The position numbers were made by a program, and so were the translations under genes. This document shows, one piece after another, positions 1 to 13,000 of a DNA stretch of 64,000 bases (position 1 is the first letter of the stretch; each line of letters begins with the position of its first letter). This DNA is from Setaria digitata (lineage: Eukaryota > Nematoda > Chromadorea > Rhabditida > Setariidae). The stretch spans positions 1 to 64,000 of the forward strand of contig RCAB01000190.1 of assembly GCA_003640385.1 (NCBI GenBank), given 5' to 3'. The notes beneath the pieces were generated by a model. That model ran no database searches. It worked only from the letters and a program-made list of their open reading frames with translations, and was not told the DNA's origin.

Positions 1-30
1 TTCATATAAATGAAAGAAGTGTACACCAAC

Positions 31-2330
31 CGCTAAGACATCGTTAGCACTTGGTCTATTTCCAGGATCCTTCGTCAAACATTTAGTAATAACGGCTCGA
101 AAATTTGATGACCATAGGTTGGGATGCTCTAACGTGGGAGGATCTGCCTTAATAACCTGTAAAAAATGGACAAAAAAATGATAAATAATGAGGAATGATC
201 TTTTTTCGAAACCTATCGATAATTTACACCAGCCTTATTCGTCAAATAGTTTGTTCTTCCTCACTCTGCTTTCTTTTAAAAGTGGCATTAAAGTTATTCT
301 GAATCAAGAAGGAGTTTAGCATACCTTAAAAATCACTTTTGCAGGATTCATCTCTGCATACGGTGGCTTCTCTTCTGCCATTTCAATAAGCGTTATTCCA
401 AAACTCCAAATATCTGCTAACTTATTGTAATGCTTTTCCGGAAATGTCTCACATATCATTACTTCCGGAGCCATCCTAGAAATGAATAAATCTTGACCTG
501 GCTTTGCACGAAAACGTTTTTCTTTTTTTGAAAAATAAAAATACAATAACTGCTTCTTTCATGTATTTTCTAGGAACGTAACCAGTTTACATTATATTAA
601 TGCATTGATCAAACACAGTAAAAAGTTAATTTTCGGAACAGTAGAACCATATACCAAGCACAAGAAGTTAAATTTTTTTTAATTGTTAAATTTTAAATAT
701 TTAATTTAACAAGTGAAGCAGATTAATATAAGGCCCAGTTATTATCACAAATAAAATTAGTTGTTAATTTAGGCTTAATATTACTCAATTTTTCAGCCTT
801 GTTTGCAAAATCAATTATTACTAATTAATTATAAAGTAACTATCTGTCTGGTCTACAATGTTTCAATATCTTGCTGACCGACAAATGAAAGATTGAAGAG
901 ACGTATGGTGGAAAAAAAAAAAAAAAACGATGAAGGTCGAAAAAGCAAACAAGCAGCAACACTAGACTTACCAATATGGTGTTCCTATGAATGTTGATCG
1001 TACTTCTCGACCATCTTTGCATAGTGCTGACACGCCAAAATCAGCTGAAATTGGTACATTAAATACTATGTTATTTTTTTCTTCCTATCAGAGATAAAAA
1101 AAAGAACCCTTGAAAATCCAAAATGCAGAGAATTTGATTTGAATCTTCTTTGTGAAGCGAAACAAAATTTCTAGTTGGTAGACATAACAAATCAGCAAAT
1201 CGCTTGTCACCTATCACTAAATTTTTGCAAATGTATCTTGAAATAACTACCATCAACAATTTCGAAGAGGATATAAAATAAGAGAATATGAACGAATATT
1301 TTACCCAATTTTACTCTTGCATCGCTTGTTAATAGCACATTGCCAGCTTTCAAATCTCGATGAATTACATTTTTACTATGTAGAAAATTCAATGCCTTTA
1401 GAATTTCCTTCATAATATAATGAATTTGTTGCTCAGTAAGATGTCGTGACAGCTCCATCATTATGCTATCCACTGCACCACCACCACAATATTCCAGCAA
1501 GAGCTGCATTAAAATAGCTTTCAAATCTCGATGGACTACATTTTTAAAAATATAAAGAAAATAGCGAAAGCAGTAAAATTTCATTATAAAAAATATTTCA
1601 TAATCAAGTTCCCAGTCACAAGAGCACGCCGTAATTGAATTTTCACCTTTATCAAGAAAAGCATTAACTTAATTTGTGTTAGTTAATCTTTATATTACAC
1701 GAGTAACATTTTGTCGTTCATGTAGCAAATGATTCTACATTTTTAAAAATAATTTCTAGCATGCACTTTTTAAGGTTCGAAAAACACATATTAAAAAAAA
1801 ATCAAAATAATGCATTCCATTAGATTTATACCATCAACTACCTTTGCATTATTATGATAAACGGTAATGTGAAATGATTCTAAATTTAATAAGCAATGAA
1901 CAGCTACCGTAATGCGATTGCCCATAGTGAACGCATCATAAAGTTCCACAATATTTGGATGTTTACATTGCGTGAGAATTGAAACTTCAACCATCACATC
2001 TTGACTTTCATCATCTTCCAGCTCCATCGCCTATAAAATATTTTGATGTAAAAGATTTCATCGGTATATAAAAAGTTTTGCAGAAGAATACAAGCTAACC
2101 TTTGCTGCAGCTACCCTTCCTGGCTCCAATTTTGATCTTGCCTTATAAACACTTCCAAACGCGCCATCACCGATCACTTCCTCCAATGCCCAGTACTCGG
2201 AGACATCTGTTTCAAGTTGGACAATATCAGGAATTGTCTTAGTTCCACCACCAAAATTTGACTTCTGACCGTCACTGCCAAAATTTGAGCCAAGAACGAA
2301 CAACTTTTTGAGCCGATTCACTATCGGCAT
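31..2330 (-). CDS. SLK/LOK-type Ste20 serine/threonine kinase (partial, 3' end outside window)
   Basis: This is the N-terminal kinase domain of a Ste20-family (SLK/STK10; C. elegans GCK-4-like) kinase. Inferred exons, 5' to 3': 2330-2100, 2030-1908, 1503-1305, 1044-972, 475-325, 156-31; all phases agree. Visible kinase elements are the glycine loop GDGAFG (about residues 54-59), catalytic Lys77 in AAAK, the alpha-C Glu92, HRDLKAGN with Asp168, ADFG 185-188, and GTPYWMAPE. ELEDDESQDVMVEVSIL and EYCGGGAVDSIM are typical of SLK/LOK. The model starts at MPIVNRLKKL because it is in phase with the kinase exon and lies 26 bases behind an acceptor (ends 2357) after a T tract. An upstream out-of-frame ATG opens a short ORF overlapping this start. 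The C-terminal coiled-coil part must lie before base 1. The donor at 30/31 is uncertain. The family usually signals to ezrin-type or cytoskeletal targets; that role here is inference. Confidence 0.87.
1516..1545 (-). repeat. Intronic copy of the HRDLK catalytic-loop exon segment
   Basis: These 30 bases match bases 1345-1374, inside the kinase exon, at 28 of 30 positions. Read on the minus strand they spell N-V-V-H-R-D-L-K-A, while the exon has N-V-I-H-R-D-L-K-A. The copy ends 12 bases before the intron acceptor at 1504-1506, so it lies in the intron and should not be translated. Confidence 0.85.
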
Positions 2331-3706
2331 GACAAAATAAGCATTTGCTGATTTATCTAAAAAAAAAAAAAAAATCAAATAAGTTGAAAATTGCAAATAA
2401 TAAATTGCAGCAATATAATTTAGCAAAAATAATATATTTTTTACAAGGATAAAGTGTTCAGGCATATAAAACATAATGAATGATTGATTTCACAGGATCA
2501 GTAAAGCGGCATATTGATACACTTACGAATTAAATTCAAACTGTACACTGCAATAAGACGCCTTATTCACTTAAGCATAGCTAATAAACCAAAAAACATT
2601 TATCTCTATTTAAAAATCATTAAAGGTGTGAAAATATCACACCATTGTATAAAATATTTTCCTTTTTTTTATTAACTACTTTTTCATTCCAATTCATAGA
2701 CTAGACATAAATATTAATCATGCGTTAAACAAAATTATCGACTCATCATCAAAAAAAAAAAAGAAAAAATTCACCAAACTTAAAATTTTCTAAAATATTG
2801 TCGTAATAAAATATTGTTTTCACAGCTGATGAGAGAAATGAGAAATAAGACAGGAAAAATAAAGCTGCTTAAGTGAAATACTGAAGTATAACACACAAAA
2901 AAACTGATAAAGAAATTTCTTGAAACCAATGTAGTATAAGAAACAGGCTAATAAATGCTGAAAATTCTCGATCATCAAGATGATGCGACGGGGAAAAAAA
3001 CGAAACAAAAAAAAAAATGAAAATCTTAGAATGCTTCAACATAGAATAGAAACTTACGTTGTAACAAACTCATCATGTCATCTGTCTAATTCATTAATTA
3101 TGCTTATTTGCCTCTTGTATCATGTTTAGATTAAAACAGTTCCATTGTAAATGTTTTTGAAGTATCAAGATATGCTTTCATTAAGATATAAAGCTGGAAA
3201 AAAAAAAGATATTAATGTCATTGCAATTATTTGCATTAATAAGATTAAATTTAATTTGAACGAACTTAGGTTTATCTATGAAAGTCGCAGATAACATAAA
3301 AGAAGAGATAAGAAAATGTAAGAAGGGGAAAAAAAATTCCCCGACAAGCGATACATACATCAATCGGTCATTCGTAATGCCAGCGGAAGGCATTGACCTT
3401 ATCTCTCAAGGACTAAAATTTTCCTGATAACCAAGAATGTTTTCACTCAGTGATAACATGAACTAGGTATTAACAACAAGCACACAGTTCGAATAATGTT
3501 CTAATTTCTAATTATTTTTTTTCTATCCTTATTCGAAATAAATTTGGCAGTATTTTAATTACAAACCATAGCTTAATTAATTAGTGCACAATAATCCTGC
3601 TTAAGTTAATGCCATCAATACTGTGTATAAATAAAAGTTAGATTCCGTTTTAACATCTGTTTATCCATGGGAATTCAAGAATTCAGCCAACAATATCAGG
3701 ACTACA
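2331..3706. other. Intergenic region upstream of the SLK-type kinase
   Basis: AT-rich DNA with several A/T homopolymers (for example 2359-2374 and 2751-2766). It lies between the kinase start and a candidate divergent first exon at 3707. The kinase 5' UTR and promoter should lie here. No coding exon is supported. Confidence 0.6.
3626..3633 (+). promoter_or_regulatory. TATA-box-like element
   Basis: TATAAATA lies about 80 bases before the candidate start codon at 3707. The spacing would put transcription start near 3655. In an AT-rich genome such a match is weak evidence on its own; it matters only because a possible coding exon follows. Confidence 0.25.
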
Positions 3707-3744
3707 ATGCCTAAATTATTACCATATTTCCAACTTCGACCTAC
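3707..3744 (+). CDS. Possible alternative first coding exon of the LRRFIP-like gene
   Basis: ATG opens M-P-K-L-L-P-Y-F-Q-L-R-P and runs into a strong donor, C|GTAAGT, leaving two bases (AC). Joining these to the acceptor before 5958 gives AC|A ATG AGT, which is Thr-Met-Ser in frame with the LRRFIP-like protein. A TATA-like box precedes it. The exon would add 13 residues to the N-terminus and create an intron of about 2.2 kb. It could also be a chance ORF with a chance donor; only transcript data can decide. Confidence 0.3.
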
Positions 3745-3797
3745 GTAAGTTCTCCTTTAATTAAAATGTCTTTTTAAGAAAATTTCAAATAAAAATT

Positions 3798-3833
3798 AGC
3801 TTATTTGATTTATATATATAAATCAAATAAGCT
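3798..3833. repeat. Perfect 36-bp palindrome
   Basis: The two 18-base arms are exact reverse complements with no spacer (AGCTTATTTGATTTATAT and its complement). It sits directly before a GA-rich microsatellite. Confidence 0.9.
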
Positions 3834-3837
3834 GGCT

Positions 3838-3845
3838 AAGAGAGC

Positions 3846-3880
<35 letters not shown>

Positions 3881-3910
3881 GGAAGGAGAGAGAGAAGGAG
3901 AGAAAAAAGA
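3838..3910. repeat. GA-rich microsatellite
   Basis: Interrupted (GA)n with GGAAGGAG interruptions, directly downstream of the palindrome at 3798-3833. Confidence 0.9.
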
Positions 3911-5958
3911 GCTGAATGGATTACTTAGTAGGAAAGGACATTTTAAATTAAAATTTTTAATGCAACCTCCGCGCTACTTTGTTCCCTTTGATATTTTGCC
4001 AAACGTCTCTGTCATTTCGTGCTTTTATTTTTGTTGTAAAAATTGCGAAAAACCGAAAAAAAGGTAAACTAACGATAACTTGCAACTAGAAGAAACATTG
4101 GAAGTAAAAGACAACAAAAAAAAGTCTCCATCCATAAATCTACAGCATTGCATTTTTAATCTTATTACAAAGAAAAATTCTTTTATGGTTCTTATTTGTA
4201 GAAATTCATTCTCACAATTAAATTACTTCATATAATATCAAACTTTGCACTGATACAGTTTTTTATTCACGATTTCTCTTCTTAATTAATATATTTCTTA
4301 TGAATGAAAACCAAAACAAGAACAAAAAAAGAAACAAAGACGAAAAAGTTCTGAAAAATACCAATGGTCTGTCCACAATCCTTTCTTGGTTAAATCTCCA
4401 ACTATATCTATAAATTTGTTATTCTAATACAGTGCATAATATAAAAATATCAATTTAACGCCATCGATGCCTATCAAATTTTTCCTTTTTCCCATGGCTA
4501 TGGGTTTAAAAATTAGGTCACTGAAAAGGAAGTTTTAAGTGGAAATTTCATTTCTTTCTGAGACTTTTTACAAAATATTTGCAATAACAAATAATGGAGT
4601 AGTTTTAGCACGACCTGCAATAACATAAACAAAATACTGTATGCAAACCAGTTGATTCGAAGAAATGTAATTTAAACAATGACGGAAATTGACACAGAGA
4701 AGAAAGAAATCTGATCAATGAATAGAATCAACAGATGACTTAAACGTTGAGATCATCGAATATAACAATAATGATGGTAAGAGTATAAAAGAGCAATATT
4801 AGGGAAAGAAAATATAAGCAATAAACTGAATATGTCATATCTGGGAGATACTTACTAAGGCATGAACCAGTCTAATAGAGCATTTTTTATCTCAGTTTGG
4901 TCTCTACTTTAAACTTATTTTATTTTACACAAAAACGTATAGGAAGCAGTCAAAACAGGAAAAAAACTTTTACAGAAATTTCTGCAAAAAAAAAATGCTT
5001 CAAAAATTATAGAAAATAGTTTCAATAAAATGATTCAGGAGTCATTTCAGAATCATCCCAGCCAAACTGCTACTTCAGATTACTCTATTTCAGTAAGACA
5101 GTGGCTTCCAAGTGGCAAGCAAATTCACGAATTCCACTCGAGCACAGTTATCATCCTAGGGAAACCTTCCTATGACGTGATCAAAATCATGCGTTCACGT
5201 ATGCTTACGTGTAAATCCACTAACCATATTATATATTCGAAATGCAATACAACATGGTGGAACTCATGTGTTCACGTACGCTTGCGTACTAACCATCCAT
5301 CACACCCACGCACCCACTGACTCACCAAATCCTCAAGGGTCGAGTCTCACTTTGACAGATATACGGGTCGGGCCACCGTTCTAGAACGAACTGCTGATGT
5401 GTAAGCGCGATGACTCATCCCCGTATGATTCAGCTCTCTGATATGCTAAGCCTAGTTGGAAATTGATAACGTTAGAATTTAGTAGATAGCAAAGATAGAA
5501 GGGCTTTTATATCAGATGTTAACAGTATGTCTAGGTGTCATCGCCCGGGCCTGTTTTTATCACTTTGCTGTGAAGAAAAGGCACTGAAATTACGAGTAAT
5601 TTAGAGAATTTGCTGAAATTAATTTGGAAACTTTTTCGTTGATGAGGTAGTTTCAGTTATTGATTCTGTAATGATAATAATATATTTTTAACAATTTTAC
5701 CAATTCTTCACTGTTCTCTGATTACATTTAAAACATTCCTAGCGTTAATTATACCAACTTTCTAGTACATCTAGTTTGAGTAGTTATTCTTTTATACTTA
5801 TCTGATATATTTGTGCAGAAATTCTAATAATATATCAAATTCTAACAATATTATTATTGGTAGATGGATGTGTATACGTCAAAAAGAAAAAAAAAATTAC
5901 TTGCGTAGACTTTGCATCTCAGCGTGTTACTTCTACACGTATTTTTTTCATTTATAGA
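3911..5958. other. Region upstream of the main LRRFIP-like start
   Basis: Intergenic DNA or a 5' intron. Most of it is AT-rich and featureless. Bases about 5190-5480 are clearly richer in G+C than their surroundings, with two related segments (5193-5228 and 5270-5295) sharing TTCACGTAYGCTTRCGT. The open frame at 5030-5320 shows no family motif or splice context and is not annotated as a gene. Confidence 0.5.
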
Positions 5959-8900
5959 ATGAGTGTTAACTACGGTGGAGGTAGAAGACGTGCAGTGAGT
6001 CGACAAACAGCCGAAGAACAAGTACTTGACCGAATTTCTCGAAATGTAGGCATCTCTTCAACTTTCTGCTCCACCATAACTGTCGTATCATCATTTCGGA
6101 GCAAATTGTCTGAAGAAATAATATGTAAATAAAATAAATGATTTAAATCTTTGTTCAGATTAACATTTATTATGCAAATTTCGGAGTGTAATATTTGTAT
6201 AATATACGTAATGTTTCTAATTTGCATATGTTTTTTTTGAGCAAGCATGAGCAATCCTAATTAGATTTAGTGACAAAGTTGAACAAAAAACTTGTGGCAT
6301 TGTTTACAATTTGATTTCCTTGTTATTGAGCATAAATATTTGGGTTGTTTTCCAAGTGAAGAATTTGCAATTCAACTGTTTGAGTTTTTCTTTTTTTTTT
6401 AAATGTATAAGAAAAATTTGATAACATATTGTTAATAATGCATGTCTTTTGTAAAGAATTATTGATTTTGTTTTGCAGGCAGAAGAACGATTAACTCGCA
6501 AAAGACAAGCTCGTGAAGAGGCGCGACAGATACGTTTAGAGCAACTTGAAAAACAATACCGAGAGGTAATATTCATTATCATCATTATTGTCTGACGAAC
6601 GTTATTGATGCTATTGTGATTGTTTATGCGTGATTTAAAGGTGTAAGCTAATCAGTGATGAAAATGGGACTACTATCACAAAGAAGCAAATCTCTCGAAG
6701 TTTTCGAAGAGAGATTTTTATTTTGGTAGTAAGACGCAAAAGAACTGCTTTGGAGGATGCATTTAGATAAAGTAAGGAGTAAGAAAGAAAGACAAAAATT
6801 GGCGAAGAGATAAAAAAGCAGAAAGAAAGATTTTAGGGCAAAAAATTTTGAAAAGAAAGGGCGAAAACAATTAAGGGATCAATTAATTAGAGGACTAGTA
6901 TATCCTATTAATGAGCATAATCTATGTTGGTCTTTTAACCAACACTATTTACCTAACTTACTTTGAAGCGGTCTTGTATTTTCATCTTTCTTTAGAGAGA
7001 ATATATCAGGAGGGGAAAAGGGAGCAATGGTTGATTCACTGTTGTTAAGCTTCTACATTAGGGTGCATCTTGTGCAGGAAAGGAAATTGTTGGCAACTTT
7101 TTATTACTTCAGTTTTCTTAAATGTTCTCTTCGCAATAAGAATAATTTTCCCAGAAACTGGTTCCTGACTACTTTCTTGAGGCGGAGAATAATTGGAAAG
7201 GAAAAAGTAAAACCCGGTAGTGCCTCTTGCTACTGTGGCAGTTTATACAACTATCATATTGATTATTCCCCCGACATCCCACGAAAAACAATGAATATTT
7301 AAGACATTGGATTCTAGCTGTTATATTCCTTTATCAAGTTTTCGATAAGACCTTATTAGTATAAGGAAGAATGCGAATTCGTCGACGACGTTACTGGAAA
7401 AAATTTTTGGTAAAGTTATTGTAATTTTAGCTCAGTTTTATCTCTATATTTCATCCAGTAGTACACTGTTGTACTAATCCAGTATTATTTTGAAGCATTG
7501 CCTTTGAAGAACCAGTGAGGAAATTTTTAATTTAATAAGCTGTCTTCATAAAAAAAAAATTTCCTGTCTTCATAAGTTTCTGCAGGACATTATTTCAGAT
7601 ATTTTGAATACATAGTATACTTATTAGATTTCTGATTGTTCAGGATTTTTTGAACTAATTTTTAAGTTTGCAAAATCCATTTAAACATATATTAAATACT
7701 GGAATAAAATTGAGTGCGTAAATAATAACTGAGATTTGGCAGTAATGACATTTGAAAATTTCATTTGTTTTATCTCCCTTTTCGATTTAATAACCCTTTT
7801 CGATTTAATATTCATTTTGCAGGCTGAAACAGATGGTTGCAAAGGAAATGAAGAGGGCACTGTAAGTATTCTTCTAGATTTTGCAAAATTTATATCAAGT
7901 TAATCTCATTTCTCTTTTAACTTTATCTGCTTATGCCTTACGCTTTTATGCTTATCCCGGCTTTTCGCTCAGTGATAAAATGCGAGCTGTGGAACTTAAT
8001 TTGGTATTATTATACCTTGTTATTCATTCCTGAATTTCCTTCCAGCACTAGTTTTCTACTTTGCGACTTGATTCTATTCAAATTATCTTTTTCATATTAG
8101 ATATAGATCTGTATTGGCTATGGATCAAGATAGTACAGTTAATTTAAGAACTACTGGAATATTTTCAAACAAGACCACTAATTTTAGGTTTCTAACCTTC
8201 TTAATAAAATATAATACTTTGCCTTATTATTTGTTGATTGCAAATGCATGCAGTTATTCTGCTTATTTGTTTTTTAGAAACTGGAAAAGTAATTCTTTCT
8301 GAATTGATAGAATATATTCAGTTTTGTTTTATCATTGTAGGGCTATTAATATGCTACCTCATGGCTATTTTGAGCTACATGCTGTTGTTTTCTTAATTAC
8401 GTGACATATTCTCTAAACGGGTTTTCATTATGTTGAAGTCTTCGTTAGTTTAATATCATATGATTTGTTTTTATCATTTATCTTTCCTATATTATGTGTG
8501 AAATATTTGCAGCAGATTTTTATTTCCCGCTTAAATATTTATCACCTACTTGATTACTTGTGTGGGTGTCGTTTGAGTTTTAATTATATGAGTGTTATAA
8601 GTGTACTTCAGTTTATTATTTATAATAGTTTAAAGCTCAACAACGGTTAGCAGTGCTGTTGCCTGATACCTCATTTAGTTTAAATTTTCAAATGAAAATT
8701 TTCCTGCTATATTTCAGTTTGTATTTTGATTTAAACGGATTAAAAGAGTATGATTTTATAATAAGTGGGCAAATCGTATTTGGATGTGCATGCATAGATA
8801 GATATGATAAATTTTTGACTATTATCATAATTTATCAGAATTTCGAGTAATTTTATGGGATTGTTATTTTGATGTATCTAGTAATCGATTTTTGTCACTA

Positions 8901-10004
8901 GTTTACTCTTGATTTCTATCATTATTACATGCTATGTGTTTGCTTTTTTTTTTATAACTTTGTTTATTACTAATGCGTGCATGTTTTTTTTGCATGATTT
9001 AGAAAGACAACATACCGACCACATCAACATCTCGAGGAGGTACACCGTCCAAAGATAACAAAGCATTGGAACGGGCGGCCTTGAAGGTTTTTATTATAAT
9101 TTTTGAACTATTCTCGTGCTAGAAATTTCGGCCTAAACTGTATTAAAAATAAATTATCAAATAATCTTACTTTTTTTATGCTCTTTTATTTTTATACAAA
9201 TTTTTATTCATTTTTGGATCAGCCTAAAAGAAAAGAAAAAATTAATGGATTATTTTACATTAAAAAGATCTGTATATTTGAAGGAGAAAGTAAGTGAATT
9301 ACAAAACAAATTTGAACGAGCTATGTTCATGTATTCTCAATTGGATAATGAGAAGTCAGCTTTGTTGTATGAAATTGATCTTTTGAAAGATGATATGGAA
9401 GAAAAGGAGCAACTCTTGTCACAAGCTACCCGAGAGTCTCGAGATCTGGCTACCGTTAGTTGCATTTCTCCATTTTTTCTTCCTGAGTAGTCAATTTTCT
9501 TTAGTAATAATAATTTTACATTAAAGTTAACGATTTATTTGCACGCTCAGTCAATGAGCTTGGAGTGGAAAGCGATAAGTTTCTTTAGACTTTACAGTTT
9601 TTGAAACAAAGCAGTGTATCGAAGCACAGAGATGTTGGTTTTTGATCTTTTAAATTGAAATGAATGGCTATCATTTAGGAAGTGAAATTGTTAAAACGCA
9701 CGGTTGATGGTTTGAATGCTCAACATGCAGCGTTACGAGCCGAAATTGCACAGCGTGATCAAATTATACAGGTTTGTAAAGAAACATTGAACCAAATTGA
9801 GTGAATTTTAGGTTTTTTCAAATAAAATCTAAGTTAATTTATCTTTTAGTGAGTCCTTGAACTAGTCGGATGTCGAGTTCTTCCGTTGTATTTTTCAAAG
9901 TGAAAGAAAGCTATAGTTGAACTGGAACATGAGGCTGTTCAGTGTTCGCTTAGTTGTCGTCCTAAACTTTGCTTGTTAACGTTCCAGAACGTATTGAACT
10001 AATT

Positions 10005-10039
<35 letters not shown>

Positions 10040-13000
10040 GGAAAATGGATTAGTCTTGGTGGAGCAAGAAAAATCTGATGATATATTGACGAACGGCACG
10101 AATAATGTGTAAGTTTTATTTCCAAGATTCTACTACATCTTGCAGATTAAGTTGCTTCTGAGTTTTTCTGCTAAATTTGTTATATGAACTTTGATAATAT
10201 TATTGGCAACAGCACTAAGCCTTGGCTAACGATTTTATTGCTCCAAAATTGCTCAACTTCATTTTTAGAATTTAGAATAGCCTTTTCAGCAGTTTCTTTA
10301 TTTTGGATAATCACATATAGCAGCTTGCTCCACCTATCACTTATCAAATGGTCATTGTAGTTATCTCTTTTCTAGCGTATATTTATTGACAGTTTTCTCT
10401 TTTTAAATTGAGGTTGCAGTAGAGTGCAGGACTTCATTAGAGACATCCCAGACTTTTAAATTCCTTTCTAATGACTTCCAGTAGTCGCTTATTGTTTCAT
10501 TTTAAGAAAAAGAGGCGTGTGAACAGTTTTTTCCAGCATTTTGTGTCTTGTCTGAGTTTGGCTTTTCGTTGCATTTTGAGAAAATTAGCTATGAGTATAC
10601 TCGAAAAACGGTGATATTTTTTTTTACATTGAACGTTATTCAATCATAAACTGTACATTAGTTCAAACTTATTCACTTTAAGCTCGCAGCTTTAGACTTA
10701 CTGCATTGAGGTGGCGGTTGAGCTTGAGCTTTCGTGGTAAACATCGGACACGGACTGTACAAATCAGCTTGAGATCAATATCAAGTAAATTAGTGTAGCA
10801 AAATTTAGGTGAGAAAGCTAAGGGTTCTTCAATTTTTTCTTCATATTTTTGGCCTAGCTTTGAAAAGTATTCACAAAATGGTCGGTTTAGAATTTGGATT
10901 GTGGATAGGAGACTAAGATCTCATGTTCGAAACAGTTGATTATATAAACCAAGAAAAGGGAATTATTATGAAATGAGTGCACGCATTTATGCGCTAGTTT
11001 TGTGGTAGAATCTAGTATTCACTTCAGCGTGATAAAACAAGAGAAGGCAGTAGATTAAAGCAATTCAAAATAATCAGGAGTTATCGTGCCGGTCTAGATC
11101 CAAAAATTCGTTGATTAGTTGATTCGGATTAGTTCACAGTATTTCTTCATGCCGATTCAGTTTCTTTTTTTTTTTTTTTTTTTTTTAAACTTGTCAAGAT
11201 CAGTTTCTAAGGGTGGCATTATTAAGGAAGTAGACGTTTTGACCAAAAAATGCATCTAAGCGAAGCGGAAAAGTCGTTCTGAAACACAATATTAGAAAAC
11301 TTAGAGAAACAAAATCTTTCTTAGAACTGCCGTTGAAATAGATGTTGCTCGGATTAGTAATTTATTGTTAGATGTATCGGTTTGAAGTTTGATTCATCGG
11401 TGTTAATAGTGCCGACGTGAAAAGATTTTTGGCTGTGTCTATTTATGTTTTTTATAATTTATTATTTGGATTTCTTTGCATCTTAGGATTCTTACAAAAT
11501 AATGTTCAGGTTTAAGTAGTAAACACTTTCTCCTGTTAAAACATGTACAAACGTGAGTAATTAGGAATAATTTTCGATTATAAAAAGTTCAGAACACTCT
11601 AAATGTGCAGAAGAACAAATATTTGAAAGCGGCATTTGGGATATCAAGCACTGTTAATGGGAAATTAATATCGTTGTTTTCAAATTAACACCACGGTGTG
11701 AAGTTTGTTTACGGTTCGAACAGATGTTGAAATAGTTGTACGTGAACATTATTAACATGCAAGATGTCAGTGAGTAAAACAAATACTTGTTAAATACTTT
11801 TTAATTTATTTTTATAATACAAACCGACTTGCTATACGAGGAATGTTTGATCATGTGAATTCGCGATGAAGAATTTCAAAAAGCGGTGCAATTAATCTCA
11901 TTATCAGCTTATTATACTATCAGATGATTCCGAGATTGATTGTTAGCATTTCCTGTACTGCATTTTTTTTGATGATGAGGGAAAATGTTTCAACGTTTAC
12001 TGAAGAAGCTTATTCCTTGTTGTACTTCAGTTTGATATCTAAACAATTAATGTAATATTTGTAATTATTATTGCTGTAGTACCAGGAAGTTTCCCTGTTT
12101 TAGCCGGAAAAGCAAGGGTAGTTTGTAATCTTATGCCAAAAATATCCTTAATTTGTTACCTTTGCACAATTGTTTATTTTAAGTCCTTGTATTTTATATT
12201 ATTCCAATTTCGAAGCCGAAGTAAGAATCTGTCTTGAAAACGTTTTTTTTTTTTTTTTTTTTTTTTTTCATTTTAATTCTGCAAAGGATTAACAGTAAAC
12301 ATATTAAATAATTCCTGAAATTTTCAGTAATAGTTTCAACTATTTTTTTGATTACAGTTCAACTTTTTTGAAATTTTGTTTCAGCCAAACAACGCCGTTA
12401 GTATTTTCTCAGGCAACTATAGGACTTGTTGAAAGAGCAGTGCCTGGGTCCTCTTCGATAGATGAAAAAGTAAAAAGATTGGTTGATGTGGTGCGTTTTC
12501 TTACAAAACAAACTTTTATGCATCTTTCCTGCATTACTCAGAAATTACATATGATTTGCCTTTTTGTTCAGATGTTTTAAACATAACTTGATTAAATCAT
12601 ATTACTTTTTCTCCGGATTTCATTTTATGACTTACTTGCTAACTTTTGCTCTAATATCTTCCAGAACAAAAAGATGCGCCAACAAGTAGAAGAGGCGGAG
12701 CAGTCGTTATATGCTAGAAGAACAGCTCGTGCTGATCTTATCAATAGTTCGCAGAACGGTTTACTCTGTGATGAATTACAAAGTATGTACAAACTTCTTT
12801 TTCTTTTGTTGTTTAGAAATCATTTGTGATCAAGTATGTCAATCAAGCAGTTGTTTATCATTTTTATATGCCAGATTTAAGCAGGCGAATTTTCAGTGCA
12901 TTCTAATGAATAGTGGTAGTGGTCTACTACTTTGAGAGGTTGAATATTGTTTCAACCTATTATAATGCTGAAAAATATCATAGTTTATTAATGGTTTAAA

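Noticed and set aside
1207..1584. Single open frame containing two HRDLK motifs in the kinase gene
   Set aside because: The first motif lies upstream of a good acceptor (TTTTAATGCAG) and breaks the kinase alignment; it is the intronic copy described separately.
5030..5320. 96-codon plus-strand open frame
   Set aside because: No family motif, no splice context and location in a compositionally odd island; more likely a repeat-derived frame.
5643..5664. let-7-like seed (TGAGGTAGTTTCAG)
   Set aside because: The rest does not match let-7 family members and no complementary arm (CTACCTCA-like) follows within 100 bases, so there is no precursor hairpin.
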